From Desulfobulbaceae bacterium (GTDB lineage: Bacteria > Desulfobacterota > Desulfobulbia > Desulfobulbales > SURF-16), in the NCBI GenBank assembly GCA_020444175.1, contig JAHLLM010000017.1, positions 1 to 64,000 on the forward strand: a stretch of 64,000 nucleotides of DNA, read 5' to 3'. Shown here piece by piece: positions 26,301-34,444 of the stretch (the first letter of the stretch is position 1; each line of letters opens with the position of its first letter). The position numbers were made by a program, and so were the translations under genes. The notes under the pieces are model-generated. The model ran no database searches, had not been told where the DNA came from, and saw only the letters and a list, made by a program, of their open reading frames with translations.

Positions 26301-26944
26301 CTTGTGAAGACCAGGATCCATGCACTGTTGACAGCTGTGTCGATCTCACCGCCAATCTACCCGCCCAGGAAGGTCAGAACTATAATTGTGTTAATGAACC
26401 CCTTGACTGTAACGATAACAATGCCTGCACAACTGATTTCTGCAATGAAGCCAGTGGGGAATGCGCCCATAAAACAGTACTGTGTGATGATGGGTTTGAC
26501 TACACCGTTGACCAGTGTGATCAAGTCTCAGGATGTTTTTCAGTGGATAAAACCTGCGACGATGGGAACCCCTGTACGGACGACTTTGTCGATCCCTCAG
26601 GGCAATGTGTCAGCGTTCCGAAGACTTGCGATGATGGGCTGTACTGCACTACAGACGGATGCGATAATAAAACAGGAAACTGTGTCAATGAGCCTGTGAC
26701 CTGCGACCAGGACGGCAACCTCTGTACCGACGAGGTGTGTACGGAGGAAAGCCTCGGTAAATGCGAGAGCCTTGCTGTCAATTGTGACGATAAAATTTCC
26801 TGTACAGATGATTATTGTGGCCAGAATGGCTGCATAAACATTCCAAACAACCAAAATTGTTATGACGGTGATCCATGTACAGGAGACATCTGTGATTTAA
26901 AAAGCGGATGCGTGTTTAATCCTATCCCGAACTGTAAACAATAA
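23354..26944 (+). CDS. Large secreted HExxH metallopeptidase-like protein with TSP3, dockerin-like and Cys-rich repeats
   Basis: A 1196-residue protein; start ATG 23354 with AGGAG upstream. Signal peptide to about residue 35 (GKAWAA). Then Ig/PKD-like domains, thrombospondin type-3 calcium repeats (about 375-465, many DxDGDG), and a domain with HESGH at 621-625 followed by ALFDLGDEYDDEG, the layout of M64-like zinc peptidases. A dockerin-like pair (DADQDGQDLVTF, LDQLVNSDDIKLFAYDYG) follows, then Cys-rich repeats of the form CxDxNxCTxDxC to the end. It is probably calcium-stabilised and surface-attached or released. The module it shares with the two giant proteins at 39-49 kb suggests a common export or assembly route. 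Confidence 0.85.
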   Translation: MMIWGNGRRQENLLTNVLLCLCALFVVSSGKAWAAPPQLCITSPDGLPYFYPGETISIDYYSSDFGTDPDHASIDWLAFYYQWEGESTLNYITSETILLSGGTKSLTAPATAGLRRLKIIARYEYDGGGFASEAESGLVRIVPAGDSALWLSYPNPPAASDTCRDPLVLAGGSFYVIGWNIECAGLGSETRLKIYYSPDGGSYSLIATDDDPCSGAPIAPWTVPSVTTSNAYIRLDWEYDTGSHISSSTNLYPFSITSEPVNEPPVAILEDDKTALSGERVSMYGCDSYDPEDDPLTYEWTRVDPVRAYYPVDLYASNICSRRFTAPCVNSEITMTYRMSVDDGFHLPATDEMNIIVQPSPDDPDGDCVDSSTDNCPTVANPGQEDGDGDDVGDHCDNCSDTWNEDQDNYDGDRYGDECDPCPYDFDNDGDGDGICADADNCPEKSNAGQEDFDGDFEGDACDCDDGFKGPYEQAADCGYDCPDPCSSSACQPLIINGDSWNKIDVVMIPADDYWHTWPAMANPYYFAAQDAMEMYINSYLADPVMGSATNRTKYNLWYTTGTVADITHSYAAGYRWDEGDAMEDCPGGDIGFIPHVITWRDYSNSGIFSAAAGKAGVMLHESGHALFDLGDEYDDEGSDCTTHYHEADPSSQSNIWRTDNRCEDHSTFPDADCYRFTDCQSYWYKGQSDADPTIMNGSNCPGYGYSICKWGDDAVRQVNDVLGDYSSAFTLSAATAAMSSAESSATSEDKALVVGFQYDGTDLSVTRMRIVNGSTPERKFNRDGMRMTIKDGSGAMLHQFSISNPLYMDFADPVGGGLMEKTTFSEVFPYSAQASVLEVMDVQSETVLGVFDVRPSFHAYCAQNMDDSDCLCEGNYDQDADQDGQDLVTFATAYEKKDFWADLNLDQLVNSDDIKLFAYDYGRDDCGAVVPDCNDLNTCTEDFYEPVSGQCIHRDVVCNDLNSCTTDECNPQTGACVFSLITCEDQDPCTVDSCVDLTANLPAQEGQNYNCVNEPLDCNDNNACTTDFCNEASGECAHKTVLCDDGFDYTVDQCDQVSGCFSVDKTCDDGNPCTDDFVDPSGQCVSVPKTCDDGLYCTTDGCDNKTGNCVNEPVTCDQDGNLCTDEVCTEESLGKCESLAVNCDDKISCTDDYCGQNGCINIPNNQNCYDGDPCTGDICDLKSGCVFNPIPNCKQ

Positions 26945-27142
26945 AGGGATTTTAAAGAGCGCCCCCCATTATCACTTGCTGTGCACCGGAGAAGAAGAAC
27001 CGCCAGCCTTTACCGCCCGCGAATACCGGGCCATGGTTGCCACACGAGGTTAACCCAGTCGAGCTATCCAACAAGGGTTGCCGTAAAGGAGTTTAAGGAG
27101 ACTGACACAGAATTTTGAACACCCTCGCAGCCGGGAGCCATC

Positions 27143-27185
27143 GCTCTTCCCGCCTCCCAAGCCTCCTGGACAAGGTGGGAAGAGC
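27143..27185. terminator. Hairpin downstream of the chemoreceptor gene
   Basis: Arms GCTCTTCCCGCCT and AGGTGGGAAGAGC (12 of 13 paired) lie 15 bp beyond the chemoreceptor stop, between convergent genes. No T-run follows, so termination is only probable. The rest of 26945-27142 is GC-rich and shows nothing I can name. Confidence 0.5.
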
Positions 27186-27199
27186 AAACAATGCAACTA

Positions 27200-29275
27200 C
27201 TACAGCTTAAATTTGTCCACCTGAGCTTTAAGCTGAGAGGCCAGATCGGAGAGCCCTTCGGATGCGTCACTGATTTTGGATGCGTCCTTGACGGTTTCCT
27301 GGGCCACAGAACTGACTCCGTGGATATTGCTCGACACCTCCTGAGTGCCGTTAACCGCCTCATTGACACTTGTGACAACATCCTGCTCAATATTGACGGC
27401 TAATTCTTTAATGGTGCTGCTGACCATTTCCGCTCCCTGGGAGGATTGGGTAATGTTCTCGGCAATTTCGCTGATGGTGGCGGTCTGCTCTTCCACTGCC
27501 GCGGCAATGGTAGCCGTGATCTCATTGACCTTCTGGTTGATCTCCGACGTCTGGTTGACGTTTTGCACCACCGTGCCTGTCTGGCCCTGGATTTCATTTA
27601 TCTGCTCGGCAATGCTTGCGGTGGCATCAGCGGTCTGTTTGGCCAAATCCTTGACCTCGTTGGCAACCACGGCAAATCCTTTGCCCGCCTCACCGGCCCG
27701 GGCAGCCTCAATGGTTGCATTCAAGGCCAACAGCTTGGTCTGCTCACTGATCTCCGTGATAATGTTAACAACCTCACCGATTTTCTTGGCCGATTCATCA
27801 AGCATCGTTATTTTTTCTTTTGAAACATCGCTCACGGAATTGGACTCATTGGCCAGACTGGAAGCCCTGCTCGTATGTTCGGCAACCTCGCCCAAGGATG
27901 CCGTCATCTCTTCGATGGCTGCAGCCACGGAGTTCACATTGCTTGCCATCTGCTCGGACGACGCGGCAATACCCCTTGATTTGTCCGACATCATATGAGA
28001 GGTGGTTGAAACTGTGTTCATATTGGTATTGATCTCTTCAGCCGCCGCTGCCACTGCTGCTGATTGTGAACTCAGTTCCTCGGCGCCGCCGGCCATCTGG
28101 TTGGCAATGGTCGACATATCGTGGGCTGATGATCCCAATGTTTCGACGTTCTGGCCGAGCTGCCGAATCAATTTATTCAGACTGGTCATCATTTTCTGCA
28201 TATCAGCATAAACGCCGCGAGCCTTTTCTTCAAATTGTATGGTTAAATCGCCGTTGGCAATACTTCTAACCACACTCGCTAGTTTGGCAGGATCGGCTCC
28301 GAGCTGATTGAGAATATTGCGAACGGTAAAAAAGCCGATGAAAACCCCAAAAAGAAGAGCAATAACAGCGACGGAAAGAATGATTTTTACCGCCTGCTCA
28401 TTGGCCTTTTGAACCTTTGGCCCGAGAACGTCCTGTTCAGCCTTGACAGAGAGTTTTACATCCTCGATCTCCTTGGCAACCTGAGGACCAAGCTGGTCAA
28501 GAGTACCCTGGACTTTCTCATTTCTATCAAAAATTACAGCAACCAGCTCCTTAAAGGCTTGACTGTATTCCTGCTTCAAGGCACCAGCAGCGCTCAACAT
28601 TTTCCGGCCTTCAGGGGTTTCAAGTTCCTTGTCCAGAATGTTAAGCTTCTCCTGCATTTCGTTAAATTCAGCGGTAACGCGATCCACTGAGGACTGGTCG
28701 TTGGTATCGAGGAATTTTGTAACATAGAGCCGGGCCAGCAGAAGATTTCGCATTGCCAGGCTTGCATGGAAGACGATGGTCATCTGATTATCATCCTTGG
28801 CCGAGACAAGAATCTTTGTCAAGGTCTCCTCCAGTTCCGGTCCTTTGATATTAAGAATGTTGTTGACCAGCTCATTTCTTCTGTGTTGGTCGTCAACAAC
28901 AATTTTAAAGGTGGATTTATATTGCTTGAGGCTGGTATCTGCCTGGTCAACCAGGTTTGCCCGTTCAGGATTTTGAATCCTTTCCTGGGCCGCTTCCATG
29001 AATTCTTCCGTTTTGTTGAAATACGACTCAAACTCTTCAAGGTCTTTGTCGCTGGAGGTGATGATAAAATCCTTGACGTTCATCCGTACCATCAGCATAT
29101 TGGCCTGCAGCCTGCCGCTGAGATTAGTGTCCCGAGCCAGCTCCCGGTATGTTTTAAAGTCGTTCGTTGCCGTATTTAATTTACTGGTGGAAAAAATGGA
29201 GATAACACTCATTAAGGCCAGAATTAACCCGAAGCCTAAAGAAATTTTTGCTTTCAGTGAAAGTGATTCCAGCAT
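27200..29275 (-). CDS. Methyl-accepting chemotaxis protein with helical periplasmic sensor
   Basis: A 691-residue chemoreceptor: first membrane helix at about residues 9-31, a long all-helical periplasmic domain (about 32-300) of the helical-bimodular type ([31 protein letters not shown]), second membrane helix at about 303-325, a HAMP-like linker ([13 protein letters not shown]), then the signalling domain with the conserved hairpin tip [29 protein letters not shown] precedes the ATG. The ligand is unknown. A CheD gene lies 4.4 kb away, but no other che genes are in the window. Confidence 0.95.
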   Translation of the reverse strand: MLESLSLKAKISLGFGLILALMSVISIFSTSKLNTATNDFKTYRELARDTNLSGRLQANMLMVRMNVKDFIITSSDKDLEEFESYFNKTEEFMEAAQERIQNPERANLVDQADTSLKQYKSTFKIVVDDQHRRNELVNNILNIKGPELEETLTKILVSAKDDNQMTIVFHASLAMRNLLLARLYVTKFLDTNDQSSVDRVTAEFNEMQEKLNILDKELETPEGRKMLSAAGALKQEYSQAFKELVAVIFDRNEKVQGTLDQLGPQVAKEIEDVKLSVKAEQDVLGPKVQKANEQAVKIILSVAVIALLFGVFIGFFTVRNILNQLGADPAKLASVVRSIANGDLTIQFEEKARGVYADMQKMMTSLNKLIRQLGQNVETLGSSAHDMSTIANQMAGGAEELSSQSAAVAAAAEEINTNMNTVSTTSHMMSDKSRGIAASSEQMASNVNSVAAAIEEMTASLGEVAEHTSRASSLANESNSVSDVSKEKITMLDESAKKIGEVVNIITEISEQTKLLALNATIEAARAGEAGKGFAVVANEVKDLAKQTADATASIAEQINEIQGQTGTVVQNVNQTSEINQKVNEITATIAAAVEEQTATISEIAENITQSSQGAEMVSSTIKELAVNIEQDVVTSVNEAVNGTQEVSSNIHGVSSVAQETVKDASKISDASEGLSDLASQLKAQVDKFKL

Positions 29276-29686
29276 TATGTGCCCTCCTTCCTTGTTGAGG
29301 ATTCAATCCTGAATTATTTGGCCTCTTTTTATTAGCTGCGCGCTATCAAATCGCTACTGATTAATGCTACAGAAAAAAGAGAGGTCATGTAAATAAAAGT
29401 TTACATTTTATGGAAATATTTTGGAAATCTTTGGAAAGGGTGATGTCGAGGAGTTTGGGCTGGAATGGGATCGGAACACGCCAACTAATAAAAACAACAC
29501 GGATTATTGTAAACAATAGGCCTTTTGAGGCAAGAAACCGCCGCCGCAACAAAGTGTGTAGCTCGTTGGACTATGATTTGACTGACGGACGCTTCAGGCG
29601 ATTTGCACACATCGCAAACTTTGCATGAAAGCATTTTGCCTGGCATCCATTTTCCGCGGCATACAGGGAAAAAAATATTTAGGCTG
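29276..29686. other. Gene-free spacer upstream of the ars operon
   Basis: Contains a GC-rich stretch near 29535-29560 (CCGCCGCCGCAACAAAGTGT) reminiscent of the CCGCCGCCGACAAG stretch near 33003. This may be a degenerate copy of the same dispersed repeat. A 72-codon plus-strand ORF here has no ribosome site and no recognisable pattern. Confidence 0.35.
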
Positions 29687-29716
29687 TTGACATATCCGCC
29701 TATGCGGATATATAAT
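29687..29716 (+). promoter_or_regulatory. arsR promoter with embedded ArsR-type operator
   Basis: Perfect -35 TTGACA (29687-29692) and -10 TATAAT (29711-29716) are 18 bp apart. The spacer is the palindrome ATATCCGC-CTAT-GCGGATAT (29692-29711), suitable for an ArsR dimer that blocks polymerase. The -10 box ends 7 bp before the arsR ATG, so the transcript should begin at or next to the start codon. Confidence 0.85.
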
Positions 29717-29723
29717 TAATCAC

Positions 29724-30068
29724 ATGAAAACGACTGTACACCTCATTAAGGCGCTTTCCGATGAAACACGTTTGCGTATTCTGGCTCTTTTACAAGATGG
29801 AGAGCTCTGCGTCTGCGACCTTATGTCAGTCCTCCAACTTCCCCAATCAACGGTTTCTCGCCATCTTGCGTATTTGAGAAATGCAGGCTGGGCGGAAGAC
29901 AGACGTCAAAATAAATGGATGTATTATCAGCTCAACAGGGAAACCAGCGGGCTGCAAAAAAAGTTACTAACCCAGTTGCAAGAGCATCTTGCCCAACTGG
30001 CTCAAATAAAAAACGACCGCAAAAAACTCCAGGATTATTTGGCATCAAAAAAGGAACAGTGCTGTTAA
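29724..30068 (+). CDS. arsR: ArsR-family arsenite-responsive repressor
   Basis: A 114-residue winged-helix repressor. The metal-sensing motif ELCVCDLM (residues about 31-38) carries the Cys pair typical of arsenite sensors, followed by the recognition helix SVLQLPQSTVSRHLAYLRNAGW; the protein ends in Cys-Cys. It should repress its own operon through the palindrome in the promoter and release on As(III). There is no ribosome site and almost no leader. Confidence 0.95.
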   Translation: MKTTVHLIKALSDETRLRILALLQDGELCVCDLMSVLQLPQSTVSRHLAYLRNAGWAEDRRQNKWMYYQLNRETSGLQKKLLTQLQEHLAQLAQIKNDRKKLQDYLASKKEQCC

Positions 30069-30082
30069 TAAGGTGATAAACA

Positions 30083-31183
30083 ATGGCTCAAACCGGCAAA
30101 AATTTATCGTTTCTTGATCGCTTTTTAACATTATGGATCTTTCTGGCCATGTTCGTCGGTGTCATTGGCGGCTACCTGTTTCCAGGCATCAAGGATATTA
30201 TCAACTCGTTTCAGGTGGGCACCACCAACATCCCCATTGCCATCGGCCTCATTCTCATGATGTATCCGCCTCTTGCCAAGGTCAAATATGAAAAGCTGTA
30301 CCAGGTTTTCCGAAACACCAGGGTGCTTGCCCTATCTCTGGTTCAAAACTGGGTTATCGGTCCGATTCTGATGTTCGGGCTCGCCATCGCCTTCCTGTCT
30401 GATCGTCATGAATACATGGTGGGACTGATTCTTATCGGCCTTGCCCGCTGCATCGCCATGGTTATTGTCTGGAACGATCTTGCTGAAGGCGACACCGAAT
30501 ATTGTGCCGGGCTTGTCGCCTTTAACTCTCTTTTCCAGGTTCTTTTCTTCTCCGTCTATGCCTGGATATTTATCACCATACTACCCAAATGGTTCGGCAT
30601 TGAAGGGTCAGTGGTTGATATTTCCATGGGCCAGATTGCAGAAAGCGTTTTTATCTATCTTGGCATTCCCTTTATTGCCGGTATGCTGACACGATTTATC
30701 GGCATCAGGACCAGAGGTGAAGACTGGTATCAAACCAGATTGCTGCCAAAGCTCAGCCCTTTTACACTTGTTTTTCTTTTATTTACCATTCTCGTCATGT
30801 TTTCCCTGAAGGGTGAATACATTGTTCAGCTTCCTCTGGATGTCGTACGCATTGCCATACCGCTTTCTATTTATTTCCTGGTGATGTTCCTTGTTTCCTT
30901 TTTTATGTCAGCGAAAGTCGGTGCTACTTATGAACAGGCCACCACCCTTTCCTTCACTGCTGCATCAAATAATTTTGAGCTGGCCATCGCAGTGGCTATT
31001 GCCGTTTTCGGCATCGACTCAGGCCAGGCCTTTGCCGCAGTAATCGGACCGTTGGTGGAGGTGCCGGTGCTGATTTCGCTGGTCAGTGTTGCTTTCTGGT
31101 TTAAGAAAAAATATTTCCCCTTTGCCAGGCAAACTCCAACCGGCGTCTGCCATGTCACATGTCAGGACAATGATGCATCGTAA
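30083..31183 (+). CDS. acr3: ACR3-family arsenite efflux permease
   Basis: A 366-residue inner-membrane protein with about ten hydrophobic helices. It carries the ACR3 hallmark with the functional Cys in [17 protein letters not shown], and the [16 protein letters not shown] motif near the C-terminus. It exports arsenite using the proton gradient. It follows arsR by 14 bp with AAGGTG before the ATG. Annotators often call this gene arsB, but it belongs to the ACR3 family. Confidence 0.96.
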   Translation: MAQTGKNLSFLDRFLTLWIFLAMFVGVIGGYLFPGIKDIINSFQVGTTNIPIAIGLILMMYPPLAKVKYEKLYQVFRNTRVLALSLVQNWVIGPILMFGLAIAFLSDRHEYMVGLILIGLARCIAMVIVWNDLAEGDTEYCAGLVAFNSLFQVLFFSVYAWIFITILPKWFGIEGSVVDISMGQIAESVFIYLGIPFIAGMLTRFIGIRTRGEDWYQTRLLPKLSPFTLVFLLFTILVMFSLKGEYIVQLPLDVVRIAIPLSIYFLVMFLVSFFMSAKVGATYEQATTLSFTAASNNFELAIAVAIAVFGIDSGQAFAAVIGPLVEVPVLISLVSVAFWFKKKYFPFARQTPTGVCHVTCQDNDAS

Positions 31184-31248
31184 AGCAGTTGCAATAGACC
31201 TCCCCCTCGGGGACGACTGTTTCATTTTTTGCATATGGAGAAAAAACA

Positions 31249-32046
31249 ATGAATAAAGACGAGATGCAAAGACATACGGTTAGAAACTTTTATAAAGCTG
31301 TTGCCTTGTCCGAACAAACCGGCTGCGGCTCGGCTTCTTCGCCATGTTGCACCCCGGAAGCGGCCTCTCCGGATGTGTCGGCAAACCTTGGCTATTCTAC
31401 TGATGAGATACAAAAGGTTCCTCAAGGAGCCAATATGGGGCTTGGCTGTGGCAATCCCCAGACCATTGCCAACCTGAAATCCGGTGAAACCGTTGTTGAT
31501 CTGGGCAGCGGCGGAGGTTTTGATTGTTTTCTCGCTGCTGCACAGGTCGGCGAAAAGGGACACGTCATCGGAGTTGATATGACAGCGGCCATGGTTGCAA
31601 AAGCCAGGGAAAATGTGCTTAAAACCGACTTTAAAAACGTAGAATTTCGTCTTGCTGAGATTGAGCACCTTCCTGTTGCCGACAGCATTGCAGATATTGT
31701 CATTTCAAATTGCGTGATCAATTTGTCGCCGGATAAGCCACAGGTTCTCCGGGAAGCTTACCGGGTATTGAAACCAGGCGGCAGACTGGCAGTTTCCGAT
31801 ATAGTTGCGACTCGGGAAATTCCCGAAGACGTCAAGAATGATATGGACAAACACAGTGGCTGCGTTGCCGGAGCGGCCATGACTACAGAGTTGCAGGGGA
31901 TGCTTTCGCAATGCGGCTTTACAAAAATAGAGATTCACTTAAAAGAAGAAAGCAGGAATTTTATTAAAAGCTGGTTTCCCGGCAGTGGACTTGAAAAGTA
32001 CGTTGTTTCTGCTGACATTGAAGCGATAAAACCTGATGCTGAATAA
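31249..32046 (+). CDS. arsM: Arsenite S-adenosylmethionine methyltransferase
   Basis: A 265-residue methyltransferase producing methylated arsenicals. SAM-binding motif VVDLGSGGGFDCFLAA; the three functional Cys regions are the N-terminal cluster (GCGSASSPCC), SNCVINLSPDK and HSGCVAGA. GGAGAAAAAACA precedes the ATG. Its end overlaps or abuts the arsC start, so the two are translationally coupled. Confidence 0.95.
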   Translation: MNKDEMQRHTVRNFYKAVALSEQTGCGSASSPCCTPEAASPDVSANLGYSTDEIQKVPQGANMGLGCGNPQTIANLKSGETVVDLGSGGGFDCFLAAAQVGEKGHVIGVDMTAAMVAKARENVLKTDFKNVEFRLAEIEHLPVADSIADIVISNCVINLSPDKPQVLREAYRVLKPGGRLAVSDIVATREIPEDVKNDMDKHSGCVAGAAMTTELQGMLSQCGFTKIEIHLKEESRNFIKSWFPGSGLEKYVVSADIEAIKPDAE

Positions 32047-32050
32047 AAAA

Positions 32051-32482
32051 ATGAGTAACATGAATAAACCAAAGATACTTTTTCTCTGTACCGGCAACTC
32101 CTGCCGCAGTCAGATGGCCGAAGGATGGGCCAGACATTTCCATGCCGGCAAATATGACCTTTATTCAGCGGGCATTGAAAAGCACGGTCTTAATCCCCTG
32201 GCCGTACAAGTAATGGCAGAAGCAGGAGTAGACATCAGCGGCCACAAGTCGCGTCTCCTAGATGAATTACCGGTCACGGAATTTGATTATGTCGTCACGG
32301 TCTGCGGCCATGCAGACGAGAACTGCCCCTTTTTCCCGGCAAAAACAAAAGTCATCCATCACGGTTTTGATGACCCCCCCAAGCTTGCAGCCCAATGCAC
32401 TTCAGAAGAAGAGGCTTTGGAGCATTATAGGCGAGTGCGAGACGAGATAAAGAAATTTGCCCAGAATTTGATGATCTCGTAA
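32051..32482 (+). CDS. arsC: Arsenate reductase, low-MW phosphatase (thioredoxin-coupled) type
   Basis: A 143-residue enzyme reducing As(V) to As(III). The active-site loop LCTGNSCRSQMAEGW (CX5R) lies near the N-terminus, and the resolving Cys pair in TVCGHADENCPFF identifies the thioredoxin-linked type. Starts at 32036, 32051 and 32060 are all in frame; none has a good ribosome site, so coupling to arsM is likely. It is the last gene of the operon. Confidence 0.94.
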   Translation: MSNMNKPKILFLCTGNSCRSQMAEGWARHFHAGKYDLYSAGIEKHGLNPLAVQVMAEAGVDISGHKSRLLDELPVTEFDYVVTVCGHADENCPFFPAKTKVIHHGFDDPPKLAAQCTSEEEALEHYRRVRDEIKKFAQNLMIS

Positions 32483-32544
32483 TAAGCACTCAAGAGGCCC
32501 ATCCGTAATATCAAACGGTTCTTTGCCTGCCAGCAGCGCTAGCG

Positions 32545-32600
32545 TGGTTTTTCACCTTGACGGGTAATAAATACGCAACCGTCAATAATTTGAAAAACCA
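32545..32600. repeat. Nested hairpin after the ars operon
   Basis: TGGTTTTTCA (32545-32554) pairs with TGAAAAACCA (32591-32600), and inside it TTGACGG (32557-32563) pairs with CCGTCAA (32579-32585). It starts 62 bp after the arsC stop. It may end the ars transcript or be a repeat element. Confidence 0.5.
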
Positions 32601-32634
32601 GCAAGGTGGCTCGTTGAGAACCTCTTTCAAACTC

Positions 32635-32787
32635 TTAGTGACCCAATAAATAATAATTCATCACTAATTCGCCATCTTTTTCCTGGATAGGCTCTGTGAT
32701 CTTTTTATGCTTGCTCTTGTTTTTATCAGCCTGCTTTATCTGTTTCTGTTTTGCCTCTTTATACATCGGCAATGTTTTCTTCATCAT
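32635..32787 (-). CDS. Candidate small Lys-rich protein
   Basis: A 50-codon ORF beginning ATG-ATG with AGGA about 10 nt upstream. Nearly a third of residues are Lys (MMKKTLPMYKEAKQKQIKQA at the start), and it ends VMNYYLLGH. Strongly basic, it could bind nucleic acid. Composition is non-random, but I recognise no family and its coding status is uncertain. Confidence 0.4.
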   Translation of the reverse strand: MMKKTLPMYKEAKQKQIKQADKNKSKHKKITEPIQEKDGELVMNYYLLGH

Positions 32788-32964
32788 TAGGTGTCCTGTT
32801 TTCATTTTTTCATCACAATTGAAATCCGACCGGAAAAATCTTCCTTATTGCCTATTGCAATAGAGTAATACGCAAAATCCGTACCTCATTCTGTTTTATT
32901 TTAGGTCTGTTGTTAAAAGCCAGTGTTTTCGGAAAGTTTCTTCCTTAATTACGAAAAAATCCGC

Positions 32965-33145
32965 ATATGAATATTTGACGGTTTCGTAAAAACCCCCTCA
33001 ACCGCCGCCGACAAGTATGTAACTTGTTGATATTTCGTTGGCGGATGGTCAGCTTGAGAGCTTTTTGCGAGACCATCAATATTTGACAAAATCGTAAAAA
33101 ATCCAGAAACTGACCACCTGCCTACACAATATCAACAGGTTACGT
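32965..33145. repeat. Structured repeat region in the ars-cheD gap
   Basis: Two similar stretches, ATATTTGACGGTTTCGTAAA and ATATTTGACAAAATCGTAAA, about 110 bp apart, flank a segment with GATGGTC...GACCATC and CAAGT-ATGTA-ACTTG hairpins and a CCGCCGCCGACAAG start. ATGTAACTTGTTGATAT and its near-complement further right also pair. This looks like a dispersed non-coding element. The rest of 32483-33710 holds nothing else I can support. Confidence 0.4.
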
Positions 33146-33710
33146 CCGTGACGTGCCGGCTGCGGTTGAATCGATTTTCCCCTGAAGGTATAAATACGAT
33201 TCCTTCAACACATGCAGGAAAAGTTGACACGGAGATTACTGTTTGCTTCCCCGCTATGGCTGAAGTGTCTGCAAATGAAGACACACGAGACGAATGGGCC
33301 GTGTCAAGAAAAGTTTACACGGCAAAAAATGTTTACATAGTTTGTTGGGGTGATATTCCTCTATAAACACCAAAATGGAAAAGAAGAGGGGAAATATAGC
33401 TTCGTCATGGAGAATCGGTCACAGATCCGGCCTTGACTTGTATCCAGGGCAAGAAAATATGATTGAAAAATCATACTCTTAGTAATAGTTATTGACAAGA
33501 TAGCCACACCCACTTAATATTAGGTATAAATACTTACTCATGTCCGATTAAAAAATTACAGTAAGAAATGTGACCTTTCTGTGGCGTATTGCCCCACGTT
33601 CCCACGGAGACCATGGGAACAAGAAGTTTAACCTCCTGAGAGTGATACAAAATTCCAACCGGACATTGCTGACAAACACTCACCCAAAAACAAGTGAAAA
33701 AAAAGCCCTC

Positions 33711-34271
33711 ATGCAACTCATATCTTCAGGCGGGAAACCCAAAAAAATAGTCATTTTGAGCGGTGAGTATTTAGCCGTTGACCGCGATATTACCCTATCT
33801 ACCACTCTTGGTTCCTGCGTGGCCGTCTGCCTCTTTGACCCTGTTAATAATGTCAGGGGAATGAATCATATTCTTGTCTCTCACGATAAATATTCAAAAA
33901 GCGTTACCTGTAACCCTTCAGAGGGTAAATACGGACATTGTGCCATGGATTTACTGATAGAGGACATGATTGCCCTTGGTGCCAGGATAAAGAATATCAA
34001 AGCTAAAGCTTTCGGTGGGAGTTCCATGTTTGAAGCAAACAGGTCGCTTTCCGGATACTATTGCATTGGAAAAATAAATATTTCTTTTGTTACAATGTTT
34101 TTGCAAGAAAGAGGAATACCTCTGATCGCTGAGGACTTGGGAGGGTCTTTCGGTAGAATAATTAATTTCTTGCCACATCCTTACACTGTTGAAGTAAAGA
34201 CGCTTAATAAGTTAAACTCACTCAAGCTGCTCAAAAAAGAAAGTAGCTTATCAACGTGTGCTGCAGCATGA
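33711..34271 (+). CDS. cheD: CheD chemoreceptor glutamine deamidase
   Basis: A 186-residue protein from the ATG at 33711; the open frame extends upstream to 33570, but the extra 47 residues lack family similarity. Motifs: catalytic Cys in TLGSCVAVCLFD, catalytic His in GMNHILVSH, and AKAFGGSSMF. CheD deamidates receptor glutamines and interacts with CheC-type phosphatases. No che operon is adjacent; it is an orphan 4.4 kb from a chemoreceptor gene. No clear ribosome site was seen. Confidence 0.88.
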   Translation: MQLISSGGKPKKIVILSGEYLAVDRDITLSTTLGSCVAVCLFDPVNNVRGMNHILVSHDKYSKSVTCNPSEGKYGHCAMDLLIEDMIALGARIKNIKAKAFGGSSMFEANRSLSGYYCIGKINISFVTMFLQERGIPLIAEDLGGSFGRIINFLPHPYTVEVKTLNKLNSLKLLKKESSLSTCAAA

Positions 34272-34444
34272 AACGACAGGAACAGGTGTAATCGGTCTTT
34301 TTCCGGTTCAGTCAGCAAGCACGCCCAGCGCAATGATGCCCTTCAACGCTGTCCTGCCAACATAGCCCTCTTGAAGGGACATACCCATTAAACTGCAATT
34401 GATCATTGTTGCGCACACTTGCCGATGGAGATTGAATAGAAGGT

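Noticed and set aside
26960..27060. GC-rich segment that on the minus strand faintly resembles a riboswitch (GGCAACC... GGUAAAGGC)
   Set aside because: It lies between two convergent gene ends, upstream of nothing, and lacks the c-di-GMP-I core and pairing.
33148..33366. 72-codon plus-strand frame in the ars-cheD gap
   Set aside because: No ribosome site, atypical composition, overlaps the structured repeat region.
33570..33710. N-terminal extension of CheD
   Set aside because: The extra 47 residues lack CheD similarity, and the family length fits the start at 33711.
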